From NCBI RefSeq assembly GCF_004366595.1, contig NZ_SORE01000016.1:1-64000 (forward strand): a stretch of 64,000 nt of DNA, read 5' to 3'. The stretch comes from Paraburkholderia rhizosphaerae. Lineage in GTDB: Bacteria; Pseudomonadota; Gammaproteobacteria; Burkholderiales; Burkholderiaceae. Positions 1-8,790 of the stretch are shown here, one piece after another (the stretch's first letter is position 1; every line of letters starts with the position of its first letter). Position numbers and translations under genes: made by a program. Below the pieces are notes generated by a model. The model searched no databases and was not told where the DNA came from. It saw only the letters and a list, made by a program, of their open reading frames with translations.

Positions 1-306
1 CATCGCGACGCCTTCGGCCGGCCCTTCGAGCGGCTTGCCCATATACGTGACTTCGCCGTCAGTCGGCTCGATCAGCCCCGCGATGATGCGCAATAACGTC
101 GACTTGCCCGAGCCCGAACGGCCCAGCAGCCCGACGATTTCGCCTTCGCGCAGCGACAGGTTCGCATCTTCCAGAACCAGCAGTTCGCCCTGCGTCTTGT
201 TGAAACCGCGGCAGACATCCTTGACGCGCAGGATCTCGTCGCCGAGGCGCGGCGGCATCGGCGGCGTCTGGATCGGCGCGGAAGTGGCGGCTTTAGGGTT
301 TTGCAT
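1..306 (-). CDS. NitT/TauT-family ABC transporter ATP-binding protein, partial
   Basis: Only the first 102 residues lie in the window; the rest runs off the left edge. From ATG at 306 the protein starts MQNPKAATSAP and reaches a typical ABC nucleotide-binding core with the Walker A motif GRSGSGKST, followed by LLRIIAGLIEPTDGEV. The ATPase would energise import through the double permease encoded just upstream on the same strand (gap 22 bp), so the two form an operon. The substrate (nitrate, sulfonate, bicarbonate or similar) cannot be told. The signature and Walker B motifs are outside the window. Confidence 0.9.
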   Translation of the reverse strand, partial: MQNPKAATSAPIQTPPMPPRLGDEILRVKDVCRGFNKTQGELLVLEDANLSLREGEIVGLLGRSGSGKSTLLRIIAGLIEPTDGEVTYMGKPLEGPAEGVAM

Positions 307-328
307 CGCGTTTTGCCTTCAGTTGCAA

Positions 329-2086
329 TCAATCGAGCCGCAGTCGCGATTCGGCATGCGCGTACAGCGGACGCCACAATAGCCGATTGAACAGGGTCAC
401 GAACAGGGACATCACCGCGATGCCCAGGATGATCTTCGGATAGTCGCCGGCTTCGGTGTTCTGCGCGATATACGCGCCCAGCCCATGCGCGGCGAGCCGG
501 GTGTGCCCCCACTGCACGAACTCCGCGACGATGCTCGCGTTCCACGCGCCGCCCGACGCGGTAATCGCGCCCGTGATGTAGTACGGGAACACGCCCGGCA
601 GCATCGCCTGACGCCACCATTGCCAGCCGCGAATGCGGAAGTTTTTGGCCGCTTCGCGATAGTCGTTCGGATAGGCGCTCGCGCCCGCAATCACGTTGAA
701 CAGGATATACCACTGCGTGCCGAGCACGATCAGCGGCGACAGCCAGATATCCGGGTTCAGGTTGAAGCGCACGATCACGATCACGAACACCGGAAACAGC
801 AGGTTCGCCGGGAACGCGGCGAGGAACTGCGCGACCGGCTGGATCTTTTCCGCGAGCGCCGGGCGCAGCCCGATCAGCACGCCAAGCGGCACCCAGATCA
901 CCGACGCAATCGCAATCAGCACGATCACGCGCAGCAGCGTGATCAACCCCATCGCAAGCACATGCCCGATTTCATCGAGCGTCACGCCGGTGCGGACATA
1001 GGCAATCACGCGATAGAGCACATAGACGGTGACCACCAGCACGAGCAACGCCCAGATCGCGTCGCCGATGCGGCGCGTGGTGGCGCCAGGCGCGACCGGG
1101 AAACGCACCGGCCCGACCGACGACGACAGCCGGATCGGCACCCGCGCCGCGCGCGCGAAGAACCAGCCGAGCGGCACCAGCAACTGGTGAATCAGGCGCG
1201 TGCGGCGAATCAGGTCGAGCAGCCACGACTCGGGCGCATCGCCCGAGCTGGTGTTTTCCATGCGGAACTTGTCGGCCCATGCGACGAGCGGCCGGAACAA
1301 AAGCTGGTCGTAAAGCAGGATCACGATGGTCATCGTCAGGATGACCCAGCCGATCGCGCGCAGGTTCTGCATCGCGATGGCCTGCGCGAGATACGCGCCG
1401 ACGCCGGGCAGCGTGATCGTATGGTTGCCGACCGTGATCGCCTCCGATGCGACGACGAAGAACCAGCCGCCGGACATCGACATCATCATGTTCCAGATCA
1501 GGCCGGGCATCGAGAACGGCACTTCGAGCTTCCAGAAGCGCTGCCAGGACGTCAAATGAAAGCCGCGCGACACTTCGTCCAGATCGCGCGGCACCGTGCG
1601 CAGCGACTGATAGAAGCTGAACGTCATGTTCCAGGCCTGGCTCGTGAAAATTGCGAAGATCGCCGCGAGCTCCGCGCCGAGCACGCGCGACGGCACGAGC
1701 GCCAGAAAGAACGTCACCGTAAACGAAATGTAGCCGAGCACCGGTACGGACTGCAGGATATCGAGAATCGGCACCAGCACCTGCCCGGCTCGCCGGCTCT
1801 TCGCGGCGAGCGTGCCGTACACCAGTGTGAACAGCAGCGATGCGGCCATCGCCGCGAGCATGCGCAGCGTCGTGCGCATCGCATACTCGGGGAGGTTCGC
1901 CGGATCGAGCGAGATCGCCTGGGTTTGCAGCGTCGAGATCGGCGCCAGCGTCTCGTGAAAACCGATCGCCGCCATCGCGATCGCGCAGATGATCAGCGGG
2001 AACGCGACGAAATCCCAGCGATTGGGTAGTACCCGCCACGCCGATGCGTTCGCAGTGCGATTCAGATTGAAGCTGAAGAGATCCAT
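329..2086 (-). CDS. ABC transporter permease with two fused membrane domains (NitT/TauT type)
   Basis: The 585-residue inner-membrane protein contains two binding-protein-dependent transport permease domains in tandem. Each carries an EAA-type cytoplasmic loop: EVSRGFHLTSWQRFWKLEVP in the first half and EAAKNFRIRGWQWWRQAMLP in the second. A normal permease of this class is about 260 residues and dimerises; here both halves are one polypeptide. I chose ATG 2086 (MDLFSFNLNRT) because a strong AAGGGGG ribosome-binding site precedes it and the open frame upstream has no family resemblance. It is followed by the ATPase gene. No periplasmic binding protein lies nearby. Confidence 0.88.
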   Translation of the reverse strand: MDLFSFNLNRTANASAWRVLPNRWDFVAFPLIICAIAMAAIGFHETLAPISTLQTQAISLDPANLPEYAMRTTLRMLAAMAASLLFTLVYGTLAAKSRRAGQVLVPILDILQSVPVLGYISFTVTFFLALVPSRVLGAELAAIFAIFTSQAWNMTFSFYQSLRTVPRDLDEVSRGFHLTSWQRFWKLEVPFSMPGLIWNMMMSMSGGWFFVVASEAITVGNHTITLPGVGAYLAQAIAMQNLRAIGWVILTMTIVILLYDQLLFRPLVAWADKFRMENTSSGDAPESWLLDLIRRTRLIHQLLVPLGWFFARAARVPIRLSSSVGPVRFPVAPGATTRRIGDAIWALLVLVVTVYVLYRVIAYVRTGVTLDEIGHVLAMGLITLLRVIVLIAIASVIWVPLGVLIGLRPALAEKIQPVAQFLAAFPANLLFPVFVIVIVRFNLNPDIWLSPLIVLGTQWYILFNVIAGASAYPNDYREAAKNFRIRGWQWWRQAMLPGVFPYYITGAITASGGAWNASIVAEFVQWGHTRLAAHGLGAYIAQNTEAGDYPKIILGIAVMSLFVTLFNRLLWRPLYAHAESRLRLD

Positions 2087-2731
2087 CAGGCCCCCTTGCG
2101 ATTCGCGACGGCCTGGGTCGCGTCGGCGCTCGAGCGGCGATGCGTGGCGCGAAATGACGGGAAGCGGTCCGGAAAGCTGGAATCGAGCATGGCAAAACGC
2201 ATGTGCGCGGTGATCGTTGGCGTTTGGTGACGCGTCGTGCCCGAGTGCAGACCGCGTCGGCCGCCGCGCTCGTCGCGCGTGCCTCGCCGATGACTGCAGG
2301 GTGCCTCGGGGACGCGCCGCCGCTGGCGCCGGCCACCGGAATCCGAAGGCTGGCGAGCTTTCCCTATTTTGGACCGCACGACAGTACACCAACCAGCATG
2401 ACGGGCACAACCATCCGCACGTGAAACCCGCCGGTGCGGCGCGTGATCAGTCGCCAAATCGTCGCGCGCAAGCCACAGCGGCGCGCGATCCACCCTATTC
2501 AGAAACGCGCTGCCAGGCCGATAAGAATTCAGTCAAGGTCCGTGTATGCAAATTACAGGCTGGCACACAGCCGCGCGGCGGTTAAAATCTGAAAGCGCTC
2601 CGGCGGCATACTGCCCCGTGGACCTGGGACTGGCCGGGCCGCACGGCACATCACGAGGAAAGCGGCCCGGTGCCGGCGCGTTGCAACGAATGACCTTGCC
2701 GCATGTAACACATAGACGGATCTGAGGGTCG
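2087..2731. other. 645-bp intergenic region between divergent genes
   Basis: No protein-coding frame here looks real. It must hold the promoters for the leftward ABC transporter operon and the rightward diguanylate cyclase. A TAAAAT -10-like hexamer sits at 2583-2588 on the plus strand, about 145 bp before the cyclase start; the best -35 candidate, TGGCAC at 2561-2566, is poor. Nothing else is recognisable. Confidence 0.4.
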
Positions 2732-4411
2732 ATGAAACGGACAACTTTGCGCCACGCGGTCGGGCCGGCCAGTTTCGTACTGGTCGCGCTCGTTTGCTGG
2801 TTCGTGTCCGGCCTCGTCGCTGACCGCATGGTTCAGCAGGAGCTGGACGGGGCGCTGCGCCAGCAACGCCAGATGTCGTCATCGATCGTCTACAACATGG
2901 CCGAGGTGATTGCGAGCGATCTCGCGATGTCGCGCGCCATTCCCGCGACCATGGCCGAACTGGGCGTGATACAGCAGGCGCTGTCGCATGCGGGCAATTT
3001 CGCCGCGCTCGGCCCCGACGCGGAACCGTCGCATCGCAACGAACTGCTGACGATGCCCGAACTTGCCGCCGTCAACAATTTCCTGCATGACGCGCAAGGC
3101 TTCTCCGGACTCGACATCATCTGGCTCGTCAATGCGAACGGGCTATGCGTCGCCGCGAGCAACGCACATAGTCCGCAATCGTTTATCGGTCTCGATATGC
3201 GTTCGCGCAGCTATCTGACCAACGCGCTACTTGGCGCATTCGGCGAGGCGTATGGCGTCGGTCGCATGAGCGGCGAGCCGGGCATTTTCATCTCGGCGCC
3301 GGTCTATGACGACGGGCTGCTGGTCGGCGCGATCGTCGCCAAGGTGGGTATCGCCCGCTTGCGCCACTGGGTCGCGCACGCCGGCACGTTCGTCACCGAC
3401 GACAACGGCGTGATCATCATGGCGCATAACGCGGCGCTCGAAGGCGAGGCGATGCCGAATTCGCGCGTGACGCAGATGAGCGCGGCCGAACGCATGGCGA
3501 CTTACCACCGCGAGGTATTTCCGGCGGTGCAGATCCAGCCCGTTACGCGCCGAGGGCTGCGCGACGCGCGATGGGTGCCCGACAATATCGCCGCCCAACT
3601 GTTCGAGATGCCGGGGCAAACGGTGCCGACGCTGTATCAGTCGCGCAGCGGACTGAACTCGGGGCTCTCCGCGCATCTGGTGGATCCGCTCGCCGCATGG
3701 AGCGAACTGCTGCGCAATCACCGGCGCGATCACATGCTGGTGTTTCTGACGCTCGCGGGCACGGTGTCGCTCGCATGGGTGATTACCGTGTCGTATCTGC
3801 GCGAGCGCCGCCATCATCGCGCGACACGCGATCTGGCCGAACAGCTGCAGGCGGCCAATACGCTGCTGTCCGCTGAAGCACGCCACGACGCGTTGACTGG
3901 CGCGCTATCGCGCCGCTACTTCCTCGATCTGCTGCGGCATGAGATCGATCGCGCCCACGCAACCGGCGAACCGTTGTGCATGGCGATCGCCGACCTCGAT
4001 CACTTCAAGCAGATCAACGACCGCTTCGGCCACGCGGCAGGCGACCGCGCGCTCGAACATTTCGTCGACACCTGCCGCACCGAGCTGCGCGGCAGCGATG
4101 CGATCGGTCGTCTGGGCGGCGAAGAGTTCGGCATTCTGTTGCCGGGGACCGCGCTCGGCGCGGGGCTTGAAGTCGTCGAACGGCTGCGCGTCGGTCTGAA
4201 GGCGATGCCGTGCGCGAAACTGCCGGCTACCGCGGGCTTGAGCGTGAGCATCGGCATCACCGAGCTATCGCCGGACGACTTGCCCGAGCGTATCGTCAGC
4301 CGTGCCGATCTCGCACTTTATGCGGCAAAATCCGGCGGGCGCGATCGCAGCGCGGCGGTTCCACCGGACGATACCGCGCCGCCGGCGCGCACTCCGGCTA
4401 CTGCGCTTTGA
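2732..4411 (+). CDS. Membrane diguanylate cyclase with periplasmic Cache-like sensor domain
   Basis: The 559-residue protein has one transmembrane segment at about residues 12-32, a long periplasmic sensor, a second transmembrane segment near 335-355, a short coiled linker and a C-terminal GGDEF domain. The sensor resembles the double-Cache domains of DctB-like sensors (LDIIWLVNANGLCVAASN, then SFIGLDMRSRSYL). The active-site loop reads GGEEF and an RxxD inhibitory site (RGSD) lies five residues before it, so the enzyme should make cyclic di-GMP and be product-inhibited. A GAGGG ribosome-binding site precedes the ATG. The ligand is unknown. It is monocistronic. Confidence 0.9.
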   Translation: MKRTTLRHAVGPASFVLVALVCWFVSGLVADRMVQQELDGALRQQRQMSSSIVYNMAEVIASDLAMSRAIPATMAELGVIQQALSHAGNFAALGPDAEPSHRNELLTMPELAAVNNFLHDAQGFSGLDIIWLVNANGLCVAASNAHSPQSFIGLDMRSRSYLTNALLGAFGEAYGVGRMSGEPGIFISAPVYDDGLLVGAIVAKVGIARLRHWVAHAGTFVTDDNGVIIMAHNAALEGEAMPNSRVTQMSAAERMATYHREVFPAVQIQPVTRRGLRDARWVPDNIAAQLFEMPGQTVPTLYQSRSGLNSGLSAHLVDPLAAWSELLRNHRRDHMLVFLTLAGTVSLAWVITVSYLRERRHHRATRDLAEQLQAANTLLSAEARHDALTGALSRRYFLDLLRHEIDRAHATGEPLCMAIADLDHFKQINDRFGHAAGDRALEHFVDTCRTELRGSDAIGRLGGEEFGILLPGTALGAGLEVVERLRVGLKAMPCAKLPATAGLSVSIGITELSPDDLPERIVSRADLALYAAKSGGRDRSAAVPPDDTAPPARTPATAL

Positions 4412-4482
4412 AGCCAGGCGCTTCGATGTACCGCCTGCAAGCCGGCGCTTCGATCCCGGCGCTTTGATGCACGCGCTTCGAT
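4403..4482 (+). repeat. Five short direct repeats GCGCTTYGAW
   Basis: Copies begin at 4403, 4418, 4445, 4459 and 4473, with spacings of 15, 27, 14 and 14 bp. The first copy contains the TGA stop codon of the diguanylate cyclase gene; the others follow in the intergenic region. The last three are nearly regular 14-bp units. It may be a small decayed tandem duplication; no function is evident. Confidence 0.5.
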
Positions 4483-4655
4483 TCCAACCCATCGAACCCT
4501 TCGCTCGCCCTGCCGCGGCAAACCTGACGCGGCAAGCGCGACGCATTCTCACCGCCCGATGTACGCTAACCGCTGTCGTCACTGGAACGAAGCGGTATCA
4601 TCGACTGGAAACTTACATCCGAAGATAGTTACCGCCGTTCTACCGGGAGGTTCGC

Positions 4656-4922
4656 ATGAAGGGAAATCTGGTGATCGTCTGCCGCGATCAGGATGCTGAC
4701 GCGTTCGACCATCTGCTCGCCGAATACGGCTCGTTTCAGACGCGGTTGTCGTCGACCACGTGGTATCTGAAGCTCGACGCGTCGCCGGAGACCCTGCAGG
4801 AGGAAATCCTCGCGCGCCTCGGCAAATACACGACGCACTATATTTTCGAAGCGGAAACCGTAACGTGGAATACCGTCGATAGCGAGGCGGCCGCCGCACT
4901 CAACACGTTGTTCACCGAATAG
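4656..4922 (+). CDS. Small conserved protein of unknown function (88 aa)
   Basis: The product is MKGNLVIVCRDQDADAFDHL onward, 88 residues, with a good GGGAGG ribosome-binding site ten bases upstream. It has no signal peptide or membrane segment. The alternation of hydrophobic strands and helices (LVIVCRD, TWYLKLD, THYIFEAE) suggests a small ferredoxin-like alpha/beta fold. The opening faintly recalls Cas2-like or 'SinR family' small proteins, but no CRISPR array or cas gene is in the window, and this resemblance is my inference only. It stands alone between the cyclase and the histidine-kinase genes. Confidence 0.7.
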   Translation: MKGNLVIVCRDQDADAFDHLLAEYGSFQTRLSSTTWYLKLDASPETLQEEILARLGKYTTHYIFEAETVTWNTVDSEAAAALNTLFTE

Positions 4923-5021
4923 CAGGCAGCCCGTTAGCGGCCAGTGGGCGTTCGTTCCATCGCTGATGCGGCACGCACCGCATGCCACTGCCACGCGAGT
5001 AGCGTGCGTGCCGCCACGCGC

Positions 5022-6344
5022 TCAACTCAACCACACGCTTTCCGACGCGGCCGTCGTGCGCGCTACCGACTCGAACGGAAAGGTCATCAACACACGCAAG
5101 CCGCGTCCATCGTGATTGCCGATTTCCCACGTGCCGCCCGCGCGGCGCACGAGCCGCTCGACGATCGCGAGGCCCAGCCCGCTATGGCCATTGCCACCAC
5201 GCGCCGGATCGAGCCGGACGAACGGCCGCGCCGCATTGATCAGGTCCTGTGCGGCAATCCCTCTACCGTTGTCGCTAATCGATAGCGAATAGCCGGCGAC
5301 CGTGCGCGCCGTCGCGACAATCACCGGCGGCGCGCCATACGCATGCGCGTTATCGAGCAGGTTCGACAGGATGCGATCCAGCGTCGCGGCCGGCAGCCTG
5401 AAGCCGGGGCCTGCGGTCAGATCGGTCTGCACGCCGCACGAGTCAGGGGAAACCGCCCGGTAGCTGCGCACGACACGCTCGCATTGCGCGTCGACTTCGA
5501 CCGGTTCGCTGCGATCCGCACCGTCATGCGCGAACACGAGAAACTGGTCGACGATATGGGTCATCGAGTCGACATCGCGCACGACGCCATCGCGCATTTT
5601 CGGCTCTTCCATCATCTCGGCGCGCAGACGCAATCTCGCGAGCGGCGTCTTCAGATCATGCGCGACACCCGCGAGCATTACCGCGCGGTCGTTCTCCGTG
5701 CGCGCGACTTCCTGCACCATCTGGTTGAAACCGTGCGTGAGTTGCCGCAATTCGCGCGGCCCACGTTCGCGCACCGGCGGCACTGGCAAGCCGCGGCCGA
5801 AACGCGCGACCGCCTGCGCAAGCGAGCGCAGCGGTTGCTGCAGCTGCCAGGCGGCAAATAGCGCGGCCATCACGCCGGCGGAAAAAATGATGGTCAGCCA
5901 CAGCACCATCCGGTCGAGCGACCTTGGCGGGCGCAGCGGCTGCACCGGCACGACGATCCAGTTGCGGTCAGTCGCGGCCTTCACCCATAGCGTGGGCGGC
6001 TTGCCCGGCATACCGACGCGCACCTGCGTCGAATCGGGCATCCGGTCGCGCACATCTTCGACAAAGCGGTCCAACGGCACCGGCAGATTGGCCGTCTCGC
6101 GCGGCACGTCCGGACTCGCCGGGTCGACGAGGCGTACGCGCGACGGCAGCGGCTGATCGGGAGAACGTGCGACGTGCTGACGCACCGCGTCGACGAGAAA
6201 CGCGGCTTCTTCGACTGCATAACGGGTTTGCAGATTGCTGCGCTCGAGGCGGATCAGCGCATACCACGCGAAATGCGACAGCAGCAGCACTCCGACGACG
6301 AGCAATGCGAGCCGGCCGAACAGTGAATCAATGGGACGACGCAT
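5022..6344 (-). CDS. EnvZ-like sensor histidine kinase
   Basis: The 440-residue inner-membrane kinase starts at ATG 6344 (MRRPIDSLF), which overlaps the end of the response-regulator gene by 17 bp, so the two are translationally coupled. A membrane segment lies at about 10-30 and another near 146-166, bracketing a periplasmic sensor of roughly 115 residues. HAMP follows, then the HisKA box AGVAHDLKTPLARLRLR with phospho-accepting His229, then the ATPase domain with N box (DNAHAYG), SDNGRGI and GHSGLGLAIVERL. The H-box form matches the EnvZ group. The signal sensed is unknown. Confidence 0.92.
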   Translation of the reverse strand: MRRPIDSLFGRLALLVVGVLLLSHFAWYALIRLERSNLQTRYAVEEAAFLVDAVRQHVARSPDQPLPSRVRLVDPASPDVPRETANLPVPLDRFVEDVRDRMPDSTQVRVGMPGKPPTLWVKAATDRNWIVVPVQPLRPPRSLDRMVLWLTIIFSAGVMAALFAAWQLQQPLRSLAQAVARFGRGLPVPPVRERGPRELRQLTHGFNQMVQEVARTENDRAVMLAGVAHDLKTPLARLRLRAEMMEEPKMRDGVVRDVDSMTHIVDQFLVFAHDGADRSEPVEVDAQCERVVRSYRAVSPDSCGVQTDLTAGPGFRLPAATLDRILSNLLDNAHAYGAPPVIVATARTVAGYSLSISDNGRGIAAQDLINAARPFVRLDPARGGNGHSGLGLAIVERLVRRAGGTWEIGNHDGRGLRVLMTFPFESVARTTAASESVWLS

Positions 6345-7053
6345 GTTGTTCGCCGTCCGGCACAAAAACGTAGCCTCGCCCGCGCACGGTCTGGATGAAA
6401 CGGGGCACCGACGGGTCCGTCTCGAGGATACGGCGCAGGCGCCACACCTGTACGTCGATGCCGCGGTCGGTGCCGTCATATTCAGGCCCGTGCAGCAATT
6501 CGAGCAGGCGCTCACGCGTCAGCGTGCGCATCGGATGGTTCACGAAGATTTTCAACAGCGCGAACTCGCTGCCGGACAACGTCAGCGGCTTGCCTTCGAG
6601 ACTCAGCGTGCGCGACTGGAAGTCCAGCGTAAAGCGCCCGAATGAAAACGGCTCGCGCTGCTCGGGCGCGGCGGCCGACGGCATCGTGCGCCGCCGGCGC
6701 AGCACCGCCTGCACGCGCGCGAGCAATTCACGCGGGTTGAAAGGCTTGCCGAGATAGTCGTCCGCGCCCAGTTCAAGACCGACGATACGGTCGACATCGT
6801 CCGCGCGGGCGGTCAGCATGATTACCGGAATATCGTCGCCCGATGCACGCAGCTTGCGCAGCGCGGTCAGCCCGTCCACACCCGGCATCATCAGGTCGAG
6901 CACGATCAGGTCCGGACGCTCGCGTTCGAGCCGGCGTTCGAGAGAGCCGGCATCGTGCAGCACCGACACCTCGATGCCCTGGCGCGCCAGATAGTCACGC
7001 AGCAGATCGCGCAGTTCGACGTCGTCGTCGACGACAAGGATTTGAGTAGCCAT
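6328..7053 (-). CDS. OmpR-family response regulator
   Basis: The 241-residue protein has an N-terminal receiver domain (acidic pocket VVDDD, phospho-acceptor Asp53 in LIVLDLMMPG, conserved Thr in MLTARAD, Lys in GKPFNP) and a C-terminal winged-helix DNA-binding domain (LTRERLLELLHGPEYDGTDRGIDVQVWRLRR region). It is transcribed first, with the kinase gene overlapping its 3' end. The divergently transcribed Spy/CpxP-like gene starts 219 bp away and is a plausible target, which would make this an envelope-stress pair. That link is inferred from position only. Confidence 0.93.
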   Translation of the reverse strand: MATQILVVDDDVELRDLLRDYLARQGIEVSVLHDAGSLERRLERERPDLIVLDLMMPGVDGLTALRKLRASGDDIPVIMLTARADDVDRIVGLELGADDYLGKPFNPRELLARVQAVLRRRRTMPSAAAPEQREPFSFGRFTLDFQSRTLSLEGKPLTLSGSEFALLKIFVNHPMRTLTRERLLELLHGPEYDGTDRGIDVQVWRLRRILETDPSVPRFIQTVRGRGYVFVPDGEQHASSH

Positions 7054-7271
7054 GGATCGAAGTTTAACGCGCAGCCGGGGCCTGTCCGTTGCAACTGGCC
7101 CCGAAAAGGGTTACCGGGTGTTACGGCGAAAGGCGCAAGTAATGTCGCGTAACAGCACGAACCATCCGCGTAACACGGCGCACATCGCTCGCCTCTACGC
7201 TGTGCATTACCGAATGCGGACCCGTACACGTCGTGACGGCCGCTCGTCGGATGTCACCTGGGAGCACTTTA

Positions 7272-7823
7272 ATGTCCAACATGTCCAAAAAAACTTCTCG
7301 CCTTCTCGCTATTGCCGCTGCGTCGCTGTCGATCGGCGTCGGCGTCGCTTATGCCGCACAACCCTCGGGCCCGGGGGAAATGGGCCACGGCGGTGCTGGC
7401 GGCTGGCACAACCACTTCAAGCAGGAACTCAACAAGCTGCATGGTCAACTGAATCTGAACGCAGATCAGGAAAAACTGTGGCAAACCGCACTCGACACGA
7501 TGAAGCAGAACCGTGAAGCGATGCGCGCGAACCGCAAGCAGATGCACGACCAGTTCAGGTCGATGGAGCAACAACCGATCCTCGACCTGAACGCGATGCA
7601 TACCGCGCATCAGAAGATCGAGCAGCAGGATGCGCAACTGCGCGAGCAAACCTCCACCGCATGGCTGAATTTTTATAACAGCCTGAACGATCAGCAGAAG
7701 ACCACGGTTAGCACCTCGCTCAAGCAGCACTTCGCGAAAATGGAACAGCGCCACGAGAAGATGCGCGAGCGTTGGCAGCATCGGCACGGCGACGCTGCCG
7801 CGTCGGCCGCGAAGCCGTCGTAA
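7272..7823 (+). CDS. Spy/CpxP-like periplasmic protein
   Basis: The 183-residue protein has a clear signal peptide (MSNMSKKTSRLLAIAAASLS to a cut after AYA). The mature part is helical, basic and rich in Gln/Met/His, with two LTxxQ-like motifs (LNADQ and LNDQQ) characteristic of the Spy/CpxP chaperone and sensor family. I chose ATG 7272 because GGGAG lies seven bases before it; an earlier in-frame start at 7233 has no ribosome-binding site. Family members bind unfolded periplasmic protein or inhibit a sensor kinase. It lies divergent to the OmpR/EnvZ-type pair. Confidence 0.82.
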   Translation: MSNMSKKTSRLLAIAAASLSIGVGVAYAAQPSGPGEMGHGGAGGWHNHFKQELNKLHGQLNLNADQEKLWQTALDTMKQNREAMRANRKQMHDQFRSMEQQPILDLNAMHTAHQKIEQQDAQLREQTSTAWLNFYNSLNDQQKTTVSTSLKQHFAKMEQRHEKMRERWQHRHGDAAASAAKPS

Positions 7824-8324
7824 CGCTATCTGACTGTCTGTCGGGCCGCCGCTGCTGCGGCGCCGGAACCCGCCACGGCATTGCCTTGCCGTGGCGTGCG
7901 CTCTTTTTGCATGCGGATCGCGACGATGCGCCGCTCCGCACGCGTTCACACGCGCAGCCCTGCTGCCGTCCCCGCTGCCTCTGCTGCCTCTGCTATTTAC
8001 GCCGTGGTTCGCTGCGCCGTTTGCTCGTTCGTGCTGCGCCGCTTACCACCGCTCGCGGATCGCGTCTACCGCCTTATGCGCTTGACCGTCTGGCGCGTTG
8101 CGCCGCTTCGGGTAAAATACCGCCCTTTTGCGAGACCGGCCCCGGACAAGTCTTAATCGAAGTCTGGGCAAATCAGACGAAGCACGCCTTTTTTGACCGC
8201 CTAGAATAGCGTCGGCCGGACGCCGGGCCTTCGAGCCGTTGGCGTTCGCGCCTGAAGAACGCCGCAGCGGACGGCACCGGCAATCACCCAAGGCCGATCC
8301 TCGACGATCGGTGACAGGAGAAAC
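7824..8324. other. 501-bp intergenic region
   Basis: Between the Spy-like gene and the small exported-peptide gene. It contains a hairpin at 7871-7896 and a TAAAAT -10-like hexamer at 8113-8118. No coding frame here is convincing. The 7930-8000 stretch is a run of imperfect ctgcc/ctgct repeats of no evident function. Confidence 0.4.
7871..7908 (+). terminator. Probable weak intrinsic terminator after the Spy-like gene
   Basis: A perfect 10-bp stem (CGCCACGGCA with TGCCGTGGCG) and a 6-base loop are followed, after seven bases, by CTCTTTTT. The gap between stem and T-run makes it a weaker call than the other terminators here. Confidence 0.5.
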
Positions 8325-8546
8325 ATGAATAAGCTCGCACTGGGGCTGGCGCTCGCCGCCCTCGCCACGAGCGCGATGGCGAACGAACACAGCACGCTCG
8401 GCGAAAGCATCGCCGCCAGCCCGCAGAAGAACGACGCCACGCTGAAAACGATGGTCGACCATGCGCTGTCGACGCCCCGCAAGGAAGACCCGTCAGCGCA
8501 GCCTGCGAAGCACTATTTCGACGTCGATTGGCAGCCGGCCCGGTAA
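8325..8546 (+). CDS. Small exported protein of unknown function (73 aa)
   Basis: The product begins MNKLALGLALAALATSAMAN, a compact signal peptide with an AMA cleavage site, leaving a mature peptide of about 53 residues that is polar and has no cysteine. A strong AGGAGA ribosome-binding site sits five bases before the ATG. It ends 244 bp before hisQ, where a periplasmic binding-protein gene would often sit, but it is far too small to be one. I do not recognise the family. Confidence 0.72.
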   Translation: MNKLALGLALAALATSAMANEHSTLGESIAASPQKNDATLKTMVDHALSTPRKEDPSAQPAKHYFDVDWQPAR

Positions 8547-8790
8547 AGGACAAAAGCAAGCGCGTGTCGGCTAGCGCACATTCGCTCGGGGCACGCCCGG
8601 ATGGGCCATTCGACGGGCTTGGTAATACAGTCGGAAAAGGCGCTGCCGGCCCGCAACGGCCAGGCAGTCATATTTCGCACAGCGGTGCGCGACGCGCGGC
8701 GCGGTGTGCACGGGGTGCGCTCCGGCAACCGTTCTGCCTAAGCGGACCGCGTCTTTTGCGGCACGCACGACGCGCCGTCAAGGACCCACT

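Noticed and set aside
485..2029. 514-residue open frame antisense to the ABC permease
   Set aside because: His/Arg/Gln-rich shadow of a GC-rich gene on the other strand; no family motif and no ribosome-binding site.
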